DNA of 64,000 nucleotides from Paracoccaceae bacterium. Its GTDB lineage: Bacteria > Pseudomonadota > Alphaproteobacteria > Rhodobacterales > Rhodobacteraceae. Position 1 is the stretch's first letter. Each line of letters opens with the position of its first letter. The stretch covers positions 1-64,000 of the forward strand of contig JAFMHK010000002.1 of the NCBI GenBank assembly GCA_017854585.1, written 5' to 3'. Made by a program: the position numbers and the translations under genes. Shown in pieces: positions 46,936 to 54,712 of this stretch. A model generated the notes under the pieces. That model did not search any database. It was not told where the DNA came from and saw nothing but the letters and a program-made list of their open reading frames with translations.

Positions 46936-47930
46936 TGCGTCCCGGCCCCCGGAACCTGATCACCGACGTGGCTGGCCTGCGGGTGGGCAATGCGCAGGAC
47001 GACGGGATCAAGACCGGCTGCACCGTCTTGGTGGCCGACGCACCGTTCACCGCCGCCGTTCACGTCATGGGCGGCGCCCCCGGCACGCGGGAAACCGACC
47101 TGCTGGCGCCCGACAAGACCGTGCAGCAGGCCGATGCGCTCGTGCTTTCGGGCGGCTCTGCCTTTGGCCTTGATGCGGCCTCCGGCGTCGCCGATGCGCT
47201 GCGGGCGCAGGGGCGCGGGTTCCGCGTCGGCGATCAGACCGTGCCCATCGTGCCCGCCGCGATCTTGTTTGACCTGATCAACGGCGGCGACAAGAACTGG
47301 GCCACCAACCCCTACAAGACGCTTGGCGCGACGGCGCTGGCCAATGCTTCGGAAACCTTCGCCCTTGGGTCGCGGGGGGCGGGCACCGGCGCGCTTATCG
47401 CGGACCTCAAGGGCGGGCTTGGCTCTGCATCAGTGACGGTTGGGCCCTACTCGGTCGGCGCCCTTGTCGCCGTGAACGCGCTTGGCCGGGTCACAATGGG
47501 TGACACGGCTTGCTTCTGGGCCGCACCGTTTGAAATGGGGGCGGAATTTGGGGGCCACGGCGCGGCGCGCACGTTCGACCCCTCTGCGCCGATCCCGGTC
47601 AAAGGCGGCCATCAGGCCACCACCATCGCAATCGTCGCCACCAACGCAACGCTGACTCAGGCGCAGGCGACGCGCATGGCCACAGCCGCTCATGACGGGA
47701 TGGCGCGCGCGATCTATCCCAGCCACACCCCGATGGATGGCGATATCGTCTTTGCCGCCGCCACGGGAACAGTCCCCGCCGACAACGCCGCCCTTCTCAT
47801 GCTGGGCAACGCCGCCGCCCTGTGCCTTGCGCGGGCCATTGCGCGCGGCGTCTACAATGCCACGCCCGCACCGGGCGATCCGCACCCGACATGGTCAACG
47901 CGCTTTGGGCCGTCCTTTTCTGCGTCCTGA
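46932..47930 (+). CDS. P1-family self-processing aminopeptidase/amidase (DmpA/NylC type)
   Basis: 332 residues, N-terminal-nucleophile hydrolase of family S58. Conserved features are ITDVAGLRVGNAQDDG, a Gly-rich VLSGGSAFGLDAASGV, NPYKTLGATALANA, GAGTGALIADLKGGLGSAS and the cleavage region KGGHQATTIAIVAT, where Thr230 or Thr231 would become the new N-terminal nucleophile. Family members act on N-terminal residues of peptides and esters, on beta-peptides, or on nylon oligomers. The last gene of the operon (ATGA overlap upstream); a strong terminator follows. Confidence 0.88.
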   Translation: MMRPGPRNLITDVAGLRVGNAQDDGIKTGCTVLVADAPFTAAVHVMGGAPGTRETDLLAPDKTVQQADALVLSGGSAFGLDAASGVADALRAQGRGFRVGDQTVPIVPAAILFDLINGGDKNWATNPYKTLGATALANASETFALGSRGAGTGALIADLKGGLGSASVTVGPYSVGALVAVNALGRVTMGDTACFWAAPFEMGAEFGGHGAARTFDPSAPIPVKGGHQATTIAIVATNATLTQAQATRMATAAHDGMARAIYPSHTPMDGDIVFAAATGTVPADNAALLMLGNAAALCLARAIARGVYNATPAPGDPHPTWSTRFGPSFSAS

Positions 47931-47948
47931 AGTGTCCCCGCACGCAAC

Positions 47949-47990
47949 GCAAAAGGCCCCGGTGTTTCCACCGGGGCCTTTTGCATTTTT
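47949..47990. terminator. Strong bidirectional terminator
   Basis: Perfect 16-bp stem (47949-47964 with 47969-47984), TTTC loop, followed by ATTTTT on the plus strand; on the minus strand the stem itself ends in TTTTGC. It separates the P1 peptidase operon from the converging ATP synthase operon. Confidence 0.9.
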
Positions 47991-48004
47991 CGTTCTGAAC
48001 GACT

Positions 48005-48592
48005 TCAGTGCAGCAGTTGCTCGACATCGGTGATCGACCGGTCGATCAGGCTGTTCGCTTCGCTGGCTGTCGTGCCGCTGGCGATGACCTTGGCCGCTGC
48101 GGCAATCGCCACCTCGACCGCCCGATCGCGCACTTCACGCACGGCCTTCTTCTCGGCGCTCGCAATCTGCTCTTCGGCTGCCTGCAACCGGCGGGCGATG
48201 CTGGCCTTCAGATCGGCCTTGGCCTGCTGTGCAGCCGCTGCCGCATCGGCCTTGGCCGCGACAACGATCCGCTCGGACTGCTCGGCCACTTCACGCTGCT
48301 TGCGCTCAAAGCTGGCAAGGATCGTCTGCGCCTCTTCACGCAGGGCGCGGGCCTCATCCAACTCGCTCTGGATACCTTCGGCCCGCTTGTCCAGCAGACC
48401 CATCAGCATCGAGGGCACGTTGAAATAGAACAGCACCGCAAGGAACAGCAGGAAACCGATCAGCACCACGAAGTTGGTGTTGAACAGCGACGACCAACCA
48501 TAACCGGGGCTATAGCCGCCGGCTTCGCCTGCGGCAAACGCCGGACCGGCCAAAAGGATCAGCGCAATACTCAAACGGTTCATCGCGTTCAT
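48005..48592 (-). CDS. atpF: ATP synthase F0 subunit b
   Basis: 195 residues. An N-terminal hydrophobic stretch, a membrane helix ([17 protein letters not shown]) and a long charged coiled coil ([17 protein letters not shown] onward), the usual stator stalk. Forms a heterodimer with b'. The ATG at 48592 overlaps the b' stop (ATGA). Last gene of the operon. Confidence 0.93.
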   Translation of the reverse strand: MNAMNRLSIALILLAGPAFAAGEAGGYSPGYGWSSLFNTNFVVLIGFLLFLAVLFYFNVPSMLMGLLDKRAEGIQSELDEARALREEAQTILASFERKQREVAEQSERIVVAAKADAAAAAQQAKADLKASIARRLQAAEEQIASAEKKAVREVRDRAVEVAIAAAAKVIASGTTASEANSLIDRSITDVEQLLH

Positions 48593-49185
48593 CCCTTCAT
48601 CCGCTCGGCCACGGCGGCGGAAATCGCATCCGCATCCGTCGCAGCCCCCGACCCGAACGCCGCCGCAATCTCGGTGGCTGTATCGCGCGCAATCTCTTCG
48701 ATCATTGCCATCGATCCCGCTCGGATCTCGTCGATCCGCGCAGCACTTTCGGCCGATTGCGCCGCAATCTCGGCATTTGCACGGGCTGTCGCCTCGGCAA
48801 GGTCTGCCTGAATCTCGGCACGTGCCGCCTCAACGATCGCATGCGCTTCGGTGCGGGCATCAGCCAGCGCCTTCGCATATGCATCTTCCGCCGCTTCCGC
48901 CTGCCGCTTCAGATCTTCGGCTGCAGCCAGATCATTCGTGATCGTGCCCTGACGCTCGGCCAGAACCGCCCCGATCCGGGGCAATGCGATCTTGGTCAGG
49001 ATCAGGTAGATAGCGACCAGCGTGATGATCAACCAGAAAACCTGGTTGTCGAACGTGCCGATATCCAACTGCGGCATGCCGGGTGCATCAGCGGCATGGT
49101 CAACCACGGCCCCGTGGTCGGCGCCAATGGCAACCTCAGCCGCCGATTCTAAACCGTTATGGACTGTGGTTTCTTCTTTTTCCAT
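48589..49185 (-). CDS. ATP synthase F0 subunit b'
   Basis: 198 residues: a polar N-terminal extension (about 45 residues, acidic and histidine-containing), a membrane helix ([21 protein letters not shown]) and [18 protein letters not shown] leading into an alanine/glutamate-rich coiled coil. The duplicated b/b' stator is typical of photosynthetic alphaproteobacteria and their relatives. It lies between the c-subunit and b-subunit genes. Confidence 0.93.
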   Translation of the reverse strand: MEKEETTVHNGLESAAEVAIGADHGAVVDHAADAPGMPQLDIGTFDNQVFWLIITLVAIYLILTKIALPRIGAVLAERQGTITNDLAAAEDLKRQAEAAEDAYAKALADARTEAHAIVEAARAEIQADLAEATARANAEIAAQSAESAARIDEIRAGSMAMIEEIARDTATEIAAAFGSGAATDADAISAAVAERMKG

Positions 49186-49263
49186 CTGGGGGCTCCCTCA
49201 AACCGGGTTACACCGGGACGGCCACATTGGCCGCCCCTGACGTAAGGATGGTTTTCGAAAGTC

Positions 49264-49500
49264 TCAGACGGCGAACATCAGCAGCAGGGCAACGAGGAAC
49301 GCGAAGATCCCCAGCGCTTCTGCGAATGCGATGCCGATGAACAGGGTCGCGGTCTGACCGGCGGCCGCCGACGGATTGCGCAGTGCGCCCGCCAGGAAGT
49401 TGCCAGCAACATGGCCCACACCGATAGCAGCGGCACCCGAACCGATGGCTGCCAGGCCTGCGCCGATGAATTGACCCATTTGTGCGATATCGCCTTCCAT
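49264..49500 (-). CDS. atpE: ATP synthase F0 subunit c
   Basis: 78 residues, two-helix hairpin with the glycine-rich first helix ([15 protein letters not shown]), the polar loop ARNP-type at Arg41-Pro43 and the ion-binding carboxylate Glu61 in [10 protein letters not shown]. Forms the proton-driven ring. GGAGAG lies just before the ATG. About 60-80 bp gaps on both sides, as usual for this highly expressed gene. Confidence 0.97.
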   Translation of the reverse strand: MEGDIAQMGQFIGAGLAAIGSGAAAIGVGHVAGNFLAGALRNPSAAAGQTATLFIGIAFAEALGIFAFLVALLLMFAV

Positions 49501-49561
49501 GATTTCTCTCCTTAAGATGGAATTGGATGATGAGGGTGAACGTCGGGCAATGCGCCCGGCG

Positions 49562-50413
49562 TCAATGATGCGGATGCAGCGCGTCCTTCAGGTACACGCA
49601 TGTCAGAATGGTAAACACGTAGGCTTGGATCGCTGACACCAGCACCTCCAACCCGTAGATGGCGATGATCCCGATGATCGGTGCCACCGAAGCCGCCCCA
49701 AGCGCGCCGGCGAAACCCGCGAACACTTTCAAGACCGCGTGGCCCGCCATGACGTTGCCCGCCAGACGAATGGAGTGGCTGACCGGACGCACGAAATACG
49801 AGATGATCTCGATGATCGCCAGAATGGGACGCAGCACCAGAGGCGCCGAAGACACCCAGAACAGGCTCAGGAATCCCGCGCCGTTCTTGACAAATCCAAG
49901 GATCGTCACGGTGAAGAACACCGCGAATGCCAGAATGGCGGTGACCGCGATATGGCTGGTGGTCGTGAAGCTTCCGGGGATCAGGCCAAGGAAGTTCGCG
50001 AACAGGATGAAAAGGAACAGCGTGAAGATATAGGGAAAATACGGCAGCGCGTCCTTGCCCGCCACATCCTCGACCATCTTGCGCACAAATCCATACGCCA
50101 GTTCGGCCATCGATTGCCCGCGCGACGGAACCACGGCCCGTCCGCGCGTGCCCAGCACCATCAGCGCGGCAATCGCCGCGACAGCCAGACCGAACCACAC
50201 GGTCGCGTTCGTCACCGTGTACCAATGCACGTCGGTGCCACCGAACAGCGGCGAGATGATGAACTGATCCATCGGGTGGATCGACAGACCGCTTTCATAA
50301 TCGTCGGTCACGCCCAGAATGAACAAGACCACCGCAATCGCAATCAGGACATAGGCGATGATGCGCCCGTTGCCCTTGTTGCCCTGACCCGAATTTGTTG
50401 TCTCCGATGCCAC
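49562..50413 (-). CDS. atpB: ATP synthase F0 subunit a
   Basis: 283 residues with five to six membrane helices. The proton-channel arginine is in [14 protein letters not shown] (Arg216), and [15 protein letters not shown] and the C-terminal [18 protein letters not shown] are conserved. An N-terminal polar extension precedes the first helix. Lies 3 bp after atpI. Confidence 0.97.
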   Translation of the reverse strand: MASETTNSGQGNKGNGRIIAYVLIAIAVVLFILGVTDDYESGLSIHPMDQFIISPLFGGTDVHWYTVTNATVWFGLAVAAIAALMVLGTRGRAVVPSRGQSMAELAYGFVRKMVEDVAGKDALPYFPYIFTLFLFILFANFLGLIPGSFTTTSHIAVTAILAFAVFFTVTILGFVKNGAGFLSLFWVSSAPLVLRPILAIIEIISYFVRPVSHSIRLAGNVMAGHAVLKVFAGFAGALGAASVAPIIGIIAIYGLEVLVSAIQAYVFTILTCVYLKDALHPHH

Positions 50414-50416
50414 GTC

Positions 50417-50755
50417 CTATTTCCCTTCATCCGCAGCGTCTTTCGCTGCCTGATCATTCTCTGCCTGTCGCTGCAACTCGTGGGCCGATCGGATCATCGT
50501 CTTGACCCCGGCCACAAAGCCCAACAGCACAAACACCACCATCAACCAAGGCGTGGTCCCCAACAGGGTGTCCAGCCCAAATCCTATTCCGAACCCAATG
50601 CCCAATCCGGCCACCAGTTCGATCACCATCCGCCAAGCCATCTGTGCCTGCGAATAATGCTCCTCCTGATGGGGCTTGGGCGCCTGCGCTGCCTTGGCCT
50701 GTTTCAGTCGCGCCTCAAGCGCTTTCAGACGCTCGGTTTGCTGCGGATCCGTCAT
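50417..50755 (-). CDS. atpI: ATP synthase accessory protein AtpI
   Basis: 112 residues: a charged, helical N-terminus ([20 protein letters not shown]) and two membrane helices with glycine motifs ([17 protein letters not shown] and [19 protein letters not shown]). The AtpI family helps to assemble the c-ring or bring Mg to it. Start at 50755 ([10 protein letters not shown]) rather than 50770. First gene of the F0 operon; the F1 genes are elsewhere. Confidence 0.88.
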   Translation of the reverse strand: MTDPQQTERLKALEARLKQAKAAQAPKPHQEEHYSQAQMAWRMVIELVAGLGIGFGIGFGLDTLLGTTPWLMVVFVLLGFVAGVKTMIRSAHELQRQAENDQAAKDAADEGK

Positions 50756-50937
50756 TGCCAGACACCCCATCGGAAGTCGGGCGGAAGCTAGGCACAGATG
50801 CGCCCGGAGTCAACGCAAGCCTTGGCGCCGCAATAACCGAACAACCTATTGATTTATTTTATATATCTCACCCTGCGACAAACACGCCGCACCGGCACCG
50901 GCACCCCAAACCGCCTGCTTGCGGCCATTCTTCATAT

Positions 50938-50979
50938 TCAACCATCTGGTTGACGATTGCGCGCCCGCGTCCCTAATAC
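50938..50979 (+). promoter_or_regulatory. Promoter and operator palindrome of the arsR-type gene
   Basis: A perfect palindrome TCAACCA-TC-TGGTTGA (50938-50953) overlaps a -35 element TTGACG (50950-50955); the -10 TAATAC follows at 50974-50979 with an 18-bp spacer. An operator across -35 fits autorepression by the ArsR protein. The -10 ends only 4 bp before the ATG, so the transcript would be leaderless or begin within the first codons. The AT-rich block 50850-50872 is likely the atp promoter on the other strand. Confidence 0.6.
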
Positions 50980-50983
50980 ATCC

Positions 50984-51310
50984 ATGACCCAACGTCTTGA
51001 TCACGTCTTTGCCGCCCTCGCCGATCCGACACGGCGGCAGATCCTGTCGATGCTGCTTGAGGATGACATGGCCGTCACCGATGTGGCCGAACCGTTCGTC
51101 ATGTCGCTGGCCGCCATCTCCAAGCACCTCGCGATTCTGGCGAATGCGGGCCTCATTACGCAAGAAAAGCGGGGGCGGGTGAAATGGTGCAAGCTGGAAC
51201 CGGACGCGATGAAGGATGCCTCGGTCTGGATGCAAGGCTTTGGGCAATTCGAGCCGGTCAACCTCGATGCGTTCGAAGCGTTCCTGGCCGAGCAATTCCC
51301 CCCGGATTGA
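50984..51310 (+). CDS. ArsR-family transcriptional regulator
   Basis: 108 residues, a single winged helix-turn-helix: VFAALADPTRRQILSMLLEDD, DVAEPFVMSLAAISKHLAIL and GLITQEKRGRVKWCKLEPD. No cysteine metal site is seen (one Cys, in KWCKLE), so it belongs to the metal-independent SdpR/YgaV-like subgroup. It represses its own promoter in most cases; a suitable palindrome lies upstream. The start at 50984 gives MTQRLDHVFAALADPTRR. Confidence 0.92.
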   Translation: MTQRLDHVFAALADPTRRQILSMLLEDDMAVTDVAEPFVMSLAAISKHLAILANAGLITQEKRGRVKWCKLEPDAMKDASVWMQGFGQFEPVNLDAFEAFLAEQFPPD

Positions 51311-51334
51311 TCCTTTCGCCGCGCGCGCCGCGCC

Positions 51335-52228
51335 TCACCCCTCGTCTTTCAACAGCAGCGACAGCGCAATCAGCGTCAGGACCAGCCCCCCCAGAACAAG
51401 CGCTGGCGGCACGCCCTGCCCAAACCCGATTTCCCACAAGATCACCCAACTGGGCGTCAGATAGGTATAGGCCATGACCTTGGATGCCGGCAGGCGCATC
51501 GCGGCGAACTGCACCAGAAACACGGTCGTCGAACTGGCCACCACCGCCACGTAGAATAACGTCACCCAGACCAAGGGACGCAAACCCGCCCAATCGGTCG
51601 CCAGAATATCGCGCCAGCCCCAGATCAGCAGAACCACCGCGCATGCCGTCAGTGTGCCAAGCGTAAAGCCCAATACCGGCTCTCCCCGGTGCAGCAGGCG
51701 AACCGCCGGTGTATAAATGGCGTGCGCCAGACAGCCCCAAAAGAAAATCCATTCCCCCCGGCCCAGATCGAATGCCGCCAGTGCCGCAAGATCGCCGCGA
51801 AAAATCACCCAAAGCGCACCTGCCGCGCCAATCACCAAGGCCGCCGCCGCCCGCAGGCTGACCACTTGGCGCAGCAACACCCAACCGAAACAGGCAGACA
51901 TCACAGGGGTCAGTGTAAAGACCGCCGCCGATGACACCGGCGGCGCGGTCTTCAAGCCTTCGAACATCGTCACGAAATAGATCGCGAACAGACCCCCCAA
52001 AATCAGGTATCGCCAAGGTGCCCGCCCCACGCCGGGCGGCAGCCCGCCCCGCGCCAGCACCACGCCCGCCACAACCAGCGCCGCAATCACGAACCGGATC
52101 GCGTTCAGCGCCGTGGGCGCGATTTCGTTGGCAATCTGCCCGCCCAACGAAAACGATCCCGCCACCAGCGCCGAGAACAGCAGCATCGCCAGATGCCCCT
52201 GCCGGGCCGGGCTGATGCCAAGGCTCAC
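51335..52228 (-). CDS. EamA-family (DMT) transporter
   Basis: 297 residues with ten hydrophobic helices in two EamA repeats (SALVAGSFSLGGQIANEIAP ... and WIFFWGCLAHAIYTPAV ...), the RhaT/YdcZ-type metabolite exporter fold of the inner membrane. The GTG at 52228 overlaps the LysR stop (GTGA), so the two are co-translated; a later ATG (MLLFSALVAG) is an alternative. Substrate unknown; it may export what the LysR senses. Confidence 0.87.
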   Translation of the reverse strand: MSLGISPARQGHLAMLLFSALVAGSFSLGGQIANEIAPTALNAIRFVIAALVVAGVVLARGGLPPGVGRAPWRYLILGGLFAIYFVTMFEGLKTAPPVSSAAVFTLTPVMSACFGWVLLRQVVSLRAAAALVIGAAGALWVIFRGDLAALAAFDLGRGEWIFFWGCLAHAIYTPAVRLLHRGEPVLGFTLGTLTACAVVLLIWGWRDILATDWAGLRPLVWVTLFYVAVVASSTTVFLVQFAAMRLPASKVMAYTYLTPSWVILWEIGFGQGVPPALVLGGLVLTLIALSLLLKDEG

Positions 52229-53109
52229 TCCACGGGCCAGGTCTTCACCTGTTCTTTCAGGAAGCTCAGGAAGGTCTGCACCTTTGCAGTCCGATGCAGA
52301 TCCATATGGGTGACCAGCCAGACCTTGGCTGACCATTCCTCCATGCTGGGCAACATCTCGACCAGATCATCGGTGCGGTCTTTGTCCCATCCGGCAATGA
52401 ACCCGATGCCGACACCGGCAATCACCGCCTCTTTCATCGCTGACATTTCGGTGGCGCGGAAAAAGATTGCCTGATCCGGGATCGTCGCCTTCAGCCACCG
52501 GAAAAACGGGGCGCGCGGCGGCTCAAGCGTGGACCCGATGAAACGGTGGTTCTGCACATTGGTGTCATCCAGCGCCCCGAACTCCGCCACGTAGGATTTG
52601 CTGGCGCACAGCCTGATACGCTGCGTGAAGAACGGCTGCACCACGTTGTCCGGCTGTTCCGGCAACTGACCCGCCCGAATGGCCACATGCGCCTCGCCGT
52701 ATTCAAGACGAAACAGGCGGTCATCGGTTTCCAACCTGACGCGCAGGTCGGGGTGGGTCTTTTGGAAGGTGGCAATCGCGGGCACGAACAAGGCCGTCAG
52801 GCTTTCCAGCGAGGTAACGGTCAACTCGCCCGTAACCTCGTCGCCGCGGCCTTTGATCCGCCCCGCCAACTGGGTGAACTGATCGTCGGCGGCGCTGGCC
52901 ACCTTCAACAGATCGTCACCCGCTTCCGTCGCGGTATAACCACGGGCGTGACGCTGGAACAGCTTGGCCCCCAAGCGTCCCTCCAAGGCGTCGATATGCC
53001 GGATCACCGTGGCATGGTGGACGCCCAGAACCTCCGCCGCACCGCTGACCGTTCCCAACCGCGCGACCTGATAGGCGGTGCGAATCTCATCCCAATGATC
53101 AAACGACAT
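52225..53109 (-). CDS. LysR-family transcriptional regulator
   Basis: 294 residues. N-terminal helix-turn-helix GTVSGAAEVLGVHHATVIRH and LEGRLGAKLFQRHARGYTAT; the C-terminal effector domain includes VIAGVGIGFIAGW. The start at 53109 has AGGAGCG upstream. Transcribed divergently from the azoreductase gene, the classic LysR arrangement, and overlaps the EamA gene downstream. Inverted repeats in the shared upstream region are probable binding sites. Confidence 0.9.
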   Translation of the reverse strand: MSFDHWDEIRTAYQVARLGTVSGAAEVLGVHHATVIRHIDALEGRLGAKLFQRHARGYTATEAGDDLLKVASAADDQFTQLAGRIKGRGDEVTGELTVTSLESLTALFVPAIATFQKTHPDLRVRLETDDRLFRLEYGEAHVAIRAGQLPEQPDNVVQPFFTQRIRLCASKSYVAEFGALDDTNVQNHRFIGSTLEPPRAPFFRWLKATIPDQAIFFRATEMSAMKEAVIAGVGIGFIAGWDKDRTDDLVEMLPSMEEWSAKVWLVTHMDLHRTAKVQTFLSFLKEQVKTWPVE

Positions 53110-53130
53110 TTCTGTGCGCTCCTGAACATA

Positions 53131-53189
53131 CTTGTCCAATTTTGGGCAGATTGCGTTTGTTTTCGCAAGGTCTAATTGATTTGGACAAG
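53131..53189. promoter_or_regulatory. Nested inverted repeats between lysR and azoreductase genes
   Basis: Outer arms CTTGTCCAA (53131-53139) and TTGGACAAG (53181-53189) are perfect complements 41 bp apart; between them TTGCG (53151-53155) and CGCAA (53164-53168) form a second pair. The symmetrical layout in a divergent promoter fits a LysR tetramer binding two outer half-sites with bending. Confidence 0.6.
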
Positions 53190-53218
53190 CGACATCATGT
53201 CCCGAAAGGATCAGCACA

Positions 53219-53806
53219 ATGGCCAACCGAATTTTGCGCATCGACGCCTCCGCACGCCGCACAGGCTCTGTTTCCCGTGACCTCGCGGACCGTATCATCG
53301 CCCGCTTCGAAGGCGCTCAGGTGACCACCCGCGATCTGGCCACCCCCCTGCCCCTGATTGACGAGGCTTGGGTTGGCGCGAACTTCACCCCCGCGGATGA
53401 CCGCACCGACGATCAGCGCGCGCGCCTTGCCCTGTCCGATGAATTGATCGCCGAACTGATCGCCGCCGACACCATCGTGATCGGCCTGCCGATCTACAAC
53501 TTCGGCGTCCCCGCCGGGCTCAAGGCTTGGATCGATCTGGTCGCGCGCGCCGGCGTCACCTTCCGATATTCCGAAACCGGCCCCAAGGGCCTGCTGGAAG
53601 GCAAGCGCGCCATCATCGCCGTCGCCTCTGGCGGCACCCAGACGGGGTCCGACTTCGACTTCGCCACCGGTTATCTGCGCCACGTCCTTGGCTTCATCGG
53701 GATCACGGATGTTACTCTCGTCAATGCCGACCGCATGATGATCGACGCGGAAAGCACCCTGAAATCGGCCCATGCGCAGATCGACGCGCTGGCGATCGCC
53801 GCCTGA
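53219..53806 (+). CDS. azoR: FMN-dependent NADH-azoreductase/quinone reductase
   Basis: 195 residues, flavodoxin-like. Conserved segments RILRIDASARRTGSVSRDLAD, the FMN-binding LPIYNFGVPAGLKAWIDL and ASGGTQTGSDFDFATGYLRHVLGFIG match AzoR. It reduces quinones or azo compounds with NADH in the cytoplasm, usually under quinone or electrophile stress. AAAGGATC lies before the ATG. Divergent from the LysR gene that probably controls it. Confidence 0.93.
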   Translation: MANRILRIDASARRTGSVSRDLADRIIARFEGAQVTTRDLATPLPLIDEAWVGANFTPADDRTDDQRARLALSDELIAELIAADTIVIGLPIYNFGVPAGLKAWIDLVARAGVTFRYSETGPKGLLEGKRAIIAVASGGTQTGSDFDFATGYLRHVLGFIGITDVTLVNADRMMIDAESTLKSAHAQIDALAIAA

Positions 53807-53829
53807 CGCGCCCCACGGGTCCAAACCAA

Positions 53830-53869
53830 CGTCGGCGCGCGGGGCATACGCTCGCCCCACGCGCCGACG
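53830..53869. terminator. Hairpin terminator after azoR
   Basis: 16-bp GC-rich stem with one mismatch (53830-53845 with 53854-53869, 8-base loop) 24 bp past the azoR stop. No T run follows on the plus strand. Confidence 0.6.
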
Positions 53870-53966
53870 AAAGCCTGCCAGCCATCCCCGTTCCGCCCCG
53901 CCGGCTTGCGCGCGCGCCCATGCGATCGCTTTTGCATGCACGCGGGACTCGTGATAATTCCGGCTG

Positions 53967-54482
53967 ATGTTGAAATACGTCCTGATTGCCCTTGCGATGT
54001 GTCTGCCCGGTCTTGCATCGGCCCAGACCTGCAATCTCGTGTTCACGATCCAAGTCACCCAAGGCGTGGGCGCGATCCTTCCGGGCACCGAGCTGCAGGG
54101 CCGCGCCGTATACACCTTCCTTGGCCAAAGCTTCCGGCAGGAAGGTGGATCGACCGCGCATCTGGCATCCGGCGAAATGGTCCTTGGTGACAGCATCTCG
54201 GGGCCGATCTGGACGCTGATCACCACCGCGCGCGGGTCTGCGGCCGATCTGGTCGGGGTCTACGCCCATCACGTGCAGGGCCTGAACGTGGCGGGCGTGG
54301 CTTTTCAGGGGCCCATGGCGCTGACCCTGTTCGGTCCGCCGGGCACCCGCACCGACACCGCCCTGCCGCTGGCGCAGGAAGACTGGGACAGCATGACACT
54401 GCGCCGCGCCTTCGCGCTCCATGCCCACGGGCAAGACATGCTGGCCGGTGATGTGACGATGCTGACGGTGGACTGCAGCTAG
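53967..54482 (+). CDS. Secreted protein of unknown function
   Basis: 171 residues. Signal peptide MLKYVLIALAMCLPGLASAQ with cleavage near residue 19, then a beta-rich mature domain with cysteines near both ends (QTCNLVF and LTVDCS), which could form one disulfide closing the domain. No family recognised. It stands alone between the azoR terminator and the ffh leader. Confidence 0.8.
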   Translation: MLKYVLIALAMCLPGLASAQTCNLVFTIQVTQGVGAILPGTELQGRAVYTFLGQSFRQEGGSTAHLASGEMVLGDSISGPIWTLITTARGSAADLVGVYAHHVQGLNVAGVAFQGPMALTLFGPPGTRTDTALPLAQEDWDSMTLRRAFALHAHGQDMLAGDVTMLTVDCS

Positions 54483-54574
54483 CAGCACTTGACTCCCGCC
54501 ATGCCCGCCGCGTAAACGCTCCTCAAATACCCGGATAGCGCCAGCTTTCCGGTCTTGTGGCCACACAAGATCGC

Positions 54575-54684
54575 CCCCCGTCAGCGAGGTTTCGCCCACG
54601 GGGGTAAATGCCGTTTTCCCTTGTTCGGCTTTGGACAAGGGGGCTGGCACTTGGTGCACGTCCGGCGGCCCCTTACCTTAGGGG
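54575..54684 (+). other. Three consecutive short hairpins upstream of ffh
   Basis: CCCCCGT/ACGGGGG (54575-54604), CCCTTGT/ACAAGGG (54618-54641) and CCCCT/AGGGG (54669-54684) follow one another in the 230-bp gap before ffh. The first two may end the preceding transcript; together they could form a structured leader. It does not contain the conserved 4.5S RNA apical sequence, so it is not the SRP RNA. Confidence 0.4.
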
Positions 54685-54712
54685 CATCCGAAACGAAAAA
54701 GGGGCTGCGCCC

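Noticed and set aside
54483-54712. 4.5S SRP RNA gene next to ffh
   Set aside because: The conserved GGTCAGG...GGAAGCAGCC apical region is absent; only simple hairpins are seen.
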